Assembly (NCBI GenBank): GCA_017396555.1
Contig: JAFQLS010000045.1
Coordinates: 46,834 to 110,833, forward strand
Source of the DNA: Lachnospiraceae bacterium
GTDB taxonomy: Bacteria; Bacillota; Clostridia; Lachnospirales; Lachnospiraceae
Length of the DNA stretch: 64,000 nt
Direction of reading: 5' to 3'
Within the stretch, counting starts at the first letter, position 1. Every line of letters begins with the position of its first letter. Below the pieces are notes generated by a model. That model saw only the letters and a program-made list of their open reading frames with translations, did no database searches and was not told the DNA's origin. This document shows positions 60,001 through 64,000 of this stretch, piece by piece. The position numbers were made by a program, and so were the translations under genes.

Positions 60001-62662
60001 TGCTATCTAAACATTTTATTTGAACATATCCTTTATCTTCACCAACTTCTTTTGTCCAAATGCTATAAATCGTATAATCTTTATCTTCTACAAGCACATT
60101 ATCACCATATTTTACTATAACTGCTGATGAATCAATATTAGATTTATATGCATAAGGACCTCCACTTACTGTTATAGCAGGAGTAATAGCTAAACGTTTC
60201 ACTGTAAATTCTACTGTAGCTGTTCCTGTATAGTGTGTATCTTCTTTTGCTGTTATAGTTAAAGTATATGTTCCAGCATTAGTTACCTTATTTCCACTAA
60301 CTGTTACATAACCTGATTCTAGCAAATCCTCTCCACCAAGAACTACAGAAACAACCTCCATTGTCTGTTCTGCTCCATTATATGTAAGTTCGCTTCCCAA
60401 CGTAATTATTGCATCTGCAATATCTCTTTTTCCTGGAGTAACACCTAGACTGGCAATTGTTCCTACATTAAGATATCTATATTGTGCAAGCGAAGAAATA
60501 GAGTATCCCCCATATGCAAGTGTTGACTTATCTGTTCCATCTTTATTAATACTTGCTATTATTGCCTCAGCGTTTAATGTTTTATTCAAGTTGCCACTAA
60601 TAGCACTTGTATTACCTGTTAATGTAAGAACGGTTCCATCTACTTTTAAATCATAATATGCATATAAACCAATATTTCCTTCTGCTGTTAGAGTTCCAGC
60701 TTGTAAAGAAGTTTCCTCTCCATAACAATAAACCCCCACGCTACTATCACTATTTCCTCCAATACCAGTTACACTGGCTTTATCTTTAATGCTAATATTT
60801 TTACCATAAATACCATAACCTATATCTTTTTCAGATTTTGCTCCAATTCCTTGAATAATTGCTTCATTGCTAATTTCTGCTAAATTGCTAATATATATAC
60901 CATAGTTATTTATTTCAGAATCACCTGCTGTACCGGTGATAGTTCCACCTGAATGAGTTAAGTTATTTATATGAATACCATAGGATTTAACAGAATACTC
61001 TTCACTAGAAACAACTCCACCTGTTCCCACAATAGTTCCATCTGACACTTCTGCATTAGTTATATATATTCCATAACTATCCATATGCGGAGATTCTCCT
61101 CCTTGTCCGGTAAGACTACCACCTTCCATTACAAAATTAGAAATTTTTATTCCTACAGGATATATCCATATATCCTCATTCAAAGTATTATTTGAAATTC
61201 CTACTACCTCTCCTCCTGTAAGATTTAATGTATTTGCAAGAAATCCATTACCCTTAGCAGACGCCTCAATTTTTCCACCAGAAATATCTGCACTATATAA
61301 ATATGCACCACCCGCATTTGCTTCATTTATTAACGAAGATGCACTTACAGTACCACCTGTCTGTACATATTTAGTACCGCTATCCGATGAATAAATACCA
61401 CTGGATTCATATTCTGCTTTCGTTGATACAATGGCTGTTAATACAGAATTATCCGCTACTGTTATTGTTGAATTTCCCTTAACATATAAACCATAGCTAT
61501 ATGCATCAATATTCTCATCATTTACTTTTGCAATTAGCTCTGATTTTCCAGATAAATTACAGTCTTTATTATTAATATAAACTCCATAACTACGACCATT
61601 AATTGTATTTCCACCAGTTGCTGTTATTTTACCACCAGTTGCTGTTATGCTACCATAAATGCCGTAACTATTTTTTGCATTTGATACATTATCTGCCAAA
61701 ACCAAATCTGCTCCTGTAGCGGTTAACGAACCCGATGAAATATTAACATCACCATAGCAGCCATAACTTATAAGATTATTATTAGATTTATCTTTAATTG
61801 CATTTCCACATGCTCCACCTTTCGCAGTTACAGTTGCACCTGAAATATTCAATAAGCTTGCTACATTAATACCGTAAGTTGCTGCTTCATAAAAACTAGC
61901 ACTAACACCTTCGTAGGATACTTTTCCACCATACGCATTTATAGTTCCACCCGAAAACCTTGCTGTATCGCAATAGATTCCATAGCTGCGAGGAAGAGAA
62001 TAATTTTCAACTGTACCACCACGCACACTTATAGCAAAATTAGATTTTGACACATAGCTTACTGTTGAATTACTATCTTTAGAAGTATAAAGCGAAATCG
62101 GATATCCTTCAGTTCTACCTTGAGTTATCAACTCTTTTCCAACATATATACCATAACTATATTTGATTGCCGGGCCTCCATTAACCAATAGAGAATCTGC
62201 CAGTCTACCATTGTATGAACTACCTATAAACAAACTAACATTTGGTAAATATATTCCATAGCTTTTATCTGCATTTCCCGCAGCTAAAGTAATACTACTT
62301 TGAGATAGACTACGATCCGTGTTATTAGGACCACAAAAAATAATAAGGTTTTTGTTTCCTTCATAATAAATACCAGCATAATAATTATTTGTTTCCGAAT
62401 ATTTGTATCCAGCTCCCTCATAAACATAATTATCTAAAATAATAACCGGACTACCATCCTGAGTTATGCATAAGGTTGCCTTTCCTCCATCGGTACCTAG
62501 CACAGAATCCCCGGCATATTTTAATTCCACTCCTCCAACATACACCGGACTATCTAACGGATCCGATGCTTGTACATTTGCATATATTTGCATCATATTT
62601 ATCTGCATCATATTAAAAATAAGTGCAAAACAAACAATAAAGCTTATTATTCTTCTTTTCAT
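57086..62662 (-). CDS. Very large secreted surface protein (beta-helix repeats, MBG-like, InlB-like, LRR_5)
   Basis: An 1858-residue protein with a signal peptide (MKRRIISFIVCFALIFNMMQ). Residues about 40-720 are irregular glycine-rich repeats with a YGIY-x-GG pattern (GGTINAYGGKVSYEGVS, YGIYGSITATGGKITATGGN), suggesting a right-handed beta-helix. Then come MBG/YDG-like repeats (about 740-1400; NAGTYTLTITAKEDTHYTGT), a carboxypeptidase-regulatory-like unit (YIIDGIAAGTYILRV) and an InlB-type repeat (YTVSFEAGEGTGEMNKLF). The end is a cysteine-rich stretch (ATCKCKARYHKSCECGAEGT) and LRR_5 repeats (AFYGCKKLKNITI). No classical LPxTG anchor. Probably an adhesin. AAGGAGGATAAAA precedes the ATG. Confidence 0.87.
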   Translation of the reverse strand: MKRRIISFIVCFALIFNMMQINMMQIYANVQASDPLDSPVYVGGVELKYAGDSVLGTDGGKATLCITQDGSPVIILDNYVYEGAGYKYSETNNYYAGIYYEGNKNLIIFCGPNNTDRSLSQSSITLAAGNADKSYGIYLPNVSLFIGSSYNGRLADSLLVNGGPAIKYSYGIYVGKELITQGRTEGYPISLYTSKDSNSTVSYVSKSNFAISVRGGTVENYSLPRSYGIYCDTARFSGGTINAYGGKVSYEGVSASFYEAATYGINVASLLNISGATVTAKGGACGNAIKDKSNNNLISYGCYGDVNISSGSLTATGADLVLADNVSNAKNSYGIYGSITATGGKITATGGNTINGRSYGVYINNKDCNLSGKSELIAKVNDENIDAYSYGLYVKGNSTITVADNSVLTAIVSTKAEYESSGIYSSDSGTKYVQTGGTVSASSLINEANAGGAYLYSADISGGKIEASAKGNGFLANTLNLTGGEVVGISNNTLNEDIWIYPVGIKISNFVMEGGSLTGQGGESPHMDSYGIYITNAEVSDGTIVGTGGVVSSEEYSVKSYGIHINNLTHSGGTITGTAGDSEINNYGIYISNLAEISNEAIIQGIGAKSEKDIGYGIYGKNISIKDKASVTGIGGNSDSSVGVYCYGEETSLQAGTLTAEGNIGLYAYYDLKVDGTVLTLTGNTSAISGNLNKTLNAEAIIASINKDGTDKSTLAYGGYSISSLAQYRYLNVGTIASLGVTPGKRDIADAIITLGSELTYNGAEQTMEVVSVVLGGEDLLESGYVTVSGNKVTNAGTYTLTITAKEDTHYTGTATVEFTVKRLAITPAITVSGGPYAYKSNIDSSAVIVKYGDNVLVEDKDYTIYSIWTKEVGEDKGYVQIKCLDSSNFLWYGLAEGSFTVVKAENPVVVTTPISVIKGGNVVKLAYTDNEASESPSYEFVGDDLGCTVDSYGYLTSGDITGDVTVRLNFPSDENYTEVTKTIKVTIKEKNRAEIEISMPDTTYNYNDTTTLGYLWYSTPTGYMVKKTVEYEGITRNGDVYARTEEEPKKAGNYTVYLTYETMDTIYTGSDDFVINPKTIYGYVTLGDDLTYNGSPQTQEIEEVKYGDYIFSEEDYDVIDNVQTNAGNYWLTIKGKGNFTGEFTCSYIIKKKMPMLSDFEVPELSPVDYSGDYIEIASPTSTKIGMGRIYVQQQVKNAGTYEITFGVFEGDNYTAASGFNYGTLTINKVERPITTTNSVVGINGNTIDLHNRVIIAGSSSKTYEIVGESKGCSINSGQFISGNEAGDVTVRVTTVEDDNYLETSKDFIVTVVTVGGVKLTGYVENLGNSNDETLIELLQGEEVKYVTYRVGNNPYYIIDGIAAGTYILRVSKKDHVTFEKQITVDSLEDLREDVKLLYIVNSVIANCDDFPTFFTAGETLFIPENGFIYNTQLDKVSVDGNGIWQKKNGDEWEDVAGIIENGAIYRYKTTLKMSQDNSTHTLASAVTLNINDVNWTVDYSTMQNSNKTDANVIVYSPDIIVKYTVSFEAGEGTGEMNKLFGILDEYTLPECNFTAPEGMRFKAWSIGGVEKAIGDIIEITENTVVTAIWEEIPHVHVFDREVVTDAYKVSKATCKCKARYHKSCECGAEGTEIFEYGNLEVHKYNTGVITKQPTEKEKGIKTYTCIVCGATKKDEIPVKSPTKTLPKKGAILKDTKGNSYKVTKAGKSNGTVSYVKPKNKKITSINIPNKVKINGIVYKVTSIEKNAFSGCKKLKTVKIGASVTTIGDKAFYKCTSLTKITIPAKVKKIGKSAFYGCKKLKNITIKTKLLNKKKVGKNAFKGINAKATINVPKAKFKIYKPMLKSRGVGKKVKFKKK

Positions 62663-62720
62663 TTTTATCCTCCTTAATCACAATATTTTTACTATTTTAT
62701 CACAAAATTTTTCTTTCCAC

Positions 62721-62768
62721 CCTACCCCAAAATAACAAAAAAGGGTAGGTTTTTAATAAGAAGGGTAG
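62721..62768 (-). promoter_or_regulatory. Repeated CTACCC motifs upstream of the large surface-protein gene
   Basis: On the minus strand CTACCCTT occurs twice with 20-base spacing (cores complementary to GGGTAG at 62743-62748 and 62763-62768), and once inverted as GGGTAGG (62721-62727). They lie 60-105 bases before the surface-protein ATG. Two-turn direct repeats fit a dimeric activator. The binder is unknown. Confidence 0.5.
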
Positions 62769-62782
62769 ATTTATTAAAAAAA

Positions 62783-62811
62783 GCGCAACAAATTTATAAA
62801 ATCTGCTACGC
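62783..62811 (-). terminator. Terminator of exonuclease III gene
   Basis: On the minus strand a 13-bp stem GCGTAGCAGATTT with AAATTTGTTGCGC (three wobble pairs) is followed by seven T, just after the gene stop. Confidence 0.78.
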
Positions 62812-62823
62812 CCACAAATATTC

Positions 62824-63579
62824 CTATAAATCAATATCTACCTCTACCGGACAATGATCCGAACCCATAACATCTGTATGAATAGATGCATCTATTAGCT
62901 TATCCTTTAATCTTTCAGATACAACAAAATAGTCAATACGCCATCCTGAATTCTTTTCTCTAGCCTTAAACCTGTAAGACCACCACGAATATATCTGTTC
63001 TTTATCAGGATAAAAATATCTAAATGTATCTATATATCCCGCATCTAATAATTCTGTAAATTTACCTCTCTCTTCGTCAGTAAATCCTGCATTTTTTCTA
63101 TTAGTTTTTGGGTTTTTCAAATCTATCTCCTTATGAGCTACATTCATATCGCCACATACGATTATAGGCTTATTTTCATCAAGCTTACATAAATATTCTC
63201 TAAATGCATCTTCCCATTTCATTCTATAATCAAGTCTTGCCAATTCATTTTGAGAATTAGGTGTATATACTGTTATCATATAAAAATCTTCATATTCTAA
63301 AGTAATAACTCTTCCTTCGTTATCATGTTCTTCAATACCTATCCCATATATTACATTTATAGGCTCTTTCTTAGTAAATATTGCTGTTCCTGAATATCCT
63401 TTTTTCTTAGCATAGTTCCAATATTGATAATATCCATCCAACTCTAAATCAATTTGTCCTTCCTGCAATTTGCTCTCTTGAATACAGAAAATATCAGCAT
63501 CAATCTCTTTAAAATAATCTAAAAAACCTTTTGTCACACATGCTCTTATACCATTAACATTCCAAGATATTAACTTCAT
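62824..63579 (-). CDS. Exodeoxyribonuclease III (ExoA/Xth)
   Basis: A 251-residue AP endonuclease/exonuclease III. It shows [17 protein letters not shown], the metal-binding Glu in [26 protein letters not shown], and the catalytic end [14 protein letters not shown]. It nicks DNA at abasic sites in base-excision repair. The ATG at 63579 has GGAGGG upstream; the frame extends into the tRNA-Phe gene but is not translated there. Confidence 0.95.
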   Translation of the reverse strand: MKLISWNVNGIRACVTKGFLDYFKEIDADIFCIQESKLQEGQIDLELDGYYQYWNYAKKKGYSGTAIFTKKEPINVIYGIGIEEHDNEGRVITLEYEDFYMITVYTPNSQNELARLDYRMKWEDAFREYLCKLDENKPIIVCGDMNVAHKEIDLKNPKTNRKNAGFTDEERGKFTELLDAGYIDTFRYFYPDKEQIYSWWSYRFKAREKNSGWRIDYFVVSERLKDKLIDASIHTDVMGSDHCPVEVDIDL

Positions 63580-63621
63580 ATATTTCCCTCCGATATTATT
63601 ATTCATTTTATACAAAAAAAA

Positions 63622-63694
63622 TGCCCAGAGCCGGAATCGAACCAGCGACACGAGGATTTTCTGTCCTCTGATCTACCAACTGAGCTATCTGGGC
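63622..63694 (-). tRNA. tRNA-Phe (GAA), with A33 and a D-stem mismatch
   Basis: A 73-base cloverleaf: acceptor GCCCAGA/TCTGGGC, T-arm GCTGG/CCGGC with TTCGATT, anticodon stem GAGGA/TCCTC, loop CAGAAAA. With stem boundaries fixed, the anticodon is GAA, but position 33 is A instead of the near-universal U. In the D-stem position 24 is U opposite C11. The rest fits tRNA-Phe. It may be a degenerate copy or a sequence error. Confidence 0.8.
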
Positions 63695-63701
63695 TTTTGA
63701 G

Positions 63702-63775
<74 letters not shown>

Positions 63776-63788
63776 ATATTAAATTAAA

Positions 63789-63870
63789 TGGATGGTGGTG
63801 GATTCGAACCACCGAAGCAATTTGCAGCAGATTTACAGTCTGTCCCCTTTGGCCACTCGGGAAACCATCC
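63789..63870 (-). tRNA. tRNA-Tyr (GTA)
   Basis: An 82-base class II tRNA: acceptor GGATGGT/ACCATCC, anticodon loop CTGTAAA giving GTA, a long variable arm, and a T-arm with GGTTCGAATCC. Confidence 0.95.
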
Positions 63871-63874
63871 ATAA

Positions 63875-63947
<73 letters not shown>

Positions 63948-63970
63948 ATATTTAGTTTTAAAACTTAAAA

Positions 63971-64000
63971 TGGGACCTACAGGGCTCGAACCTGTGACCC
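63971..64000 (-). tRNA. tRNA, 3' part only (probably Val)
   Basis: The window ends within a minus-strand tRNA. The T-arm ACAGG-TTCGAGC-CCTGT and the acceptor 3' strand AGGTCCC with A73 are present, while the anticodon is outside the window. The GGGTCACAGGTTCGAGCC context is common in tRNA-Val, so that isotype is a guess. Confidence 0.75.

Noticed and set aside
57086-62662. Possible CRISPR or tandem DNA repeat in the large surface gene
   Set aside because: Similarity is at the level of short protein motifs with irregular spacing; no exact DNA repeat-spacer pattern was seen.

Overview
The window is AT-rich and gene-dense. It looks like a chromosomal segment from an anaerobic Firmicute, most likely family Lachnospiraceae. 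The evidence is the atp/comEB/rpiB/ywlE/ywlC gene order, strong GGAGG ribosome sites, MecA, YaaL, CvpA and GdpP, pyruvate formate-lyase with its activase, a small 2[4Fe-4S] ferredoxin, a Spo0A-type regulator, and a Gram-positive Tad pilus locus without a secretin. The genus is not resolved. I saw no insertion sequence, prophage or CRISPR array.

Layout. 1-6.1 kb, minus strand: the start of the F-type ATP synthase operon (atpA partial, then H, F, E, B and two accessory membrane proteins), preceded by dCMP deaminase, RpiB, a YwlE-like phosphatase without its catalytic cysteine, and a Sua5-type tRNA-modification enzyme. 6.2-9.1 kb: an amidase and a GH18 envelope hydrolase. 9.1-11.7 kb: a three-gene module made of a Ser/Thr kinase fused to a MinD-like domain, a small MinD-like ATPase, and an RcpC/CpaB-like protein. 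11.8-16.4 kb: MecA, then a pyruvate formate-lyase split into a catalytic chain and a separate glycyl-radical chain, plus PflA. 16.4-22.3 kb: a sensory operon (solute-binding lipoprotein, membrane-anchored LuxR receptor, XRE regulator) divergent from a small ORF and a LamG/Big_2 surface protein, then a ferredoxin. 22.4-31.5 kb: housekeeping genes (MerR, DnaB, L9, GdpP, S18-SSB-S6, DUF951, ProX-like editing protein).

31.6-45 kb: tRNA-Cys, a CvpA/DUF5711/LysM operon, several uncharacterised membrane proteins, a Spo0A-like response regulator, Pgi, a MurG-like transferase and a HIT protein. 45.1-57 kb: a soluble orphan histidine kinase, a flavodoxin/SCP2-like fusion, and a long minus-strand Tad operon (TadZ, TadA, TadB, TadC, Flp pilin, DUF5702, two TadE-like pseudopilins, an FHA protein, a rhomboid protease). 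57-62.7 kb: one 1858-residue surface protein. 62.8-64 kb: exonuclease III and a tRNA cluster (Phe, fMet, Tyr, Thr, and a partial tRNA, probably Val).

How it may fit together (inference). The kinase/MinD module at 9-11.7 kb supplies the RcpC-like component missing from the main Tad operon 37 kb away. That operon in turn encodes an FHA (phosphothreonine-reading) protein, so the two loci may form one phosphorylation-controlled pilus system. The Spo0A-like regulator and the orphan kinase may form a second circuit, with 0A-box-like sites before the kinase and the LysM operon.
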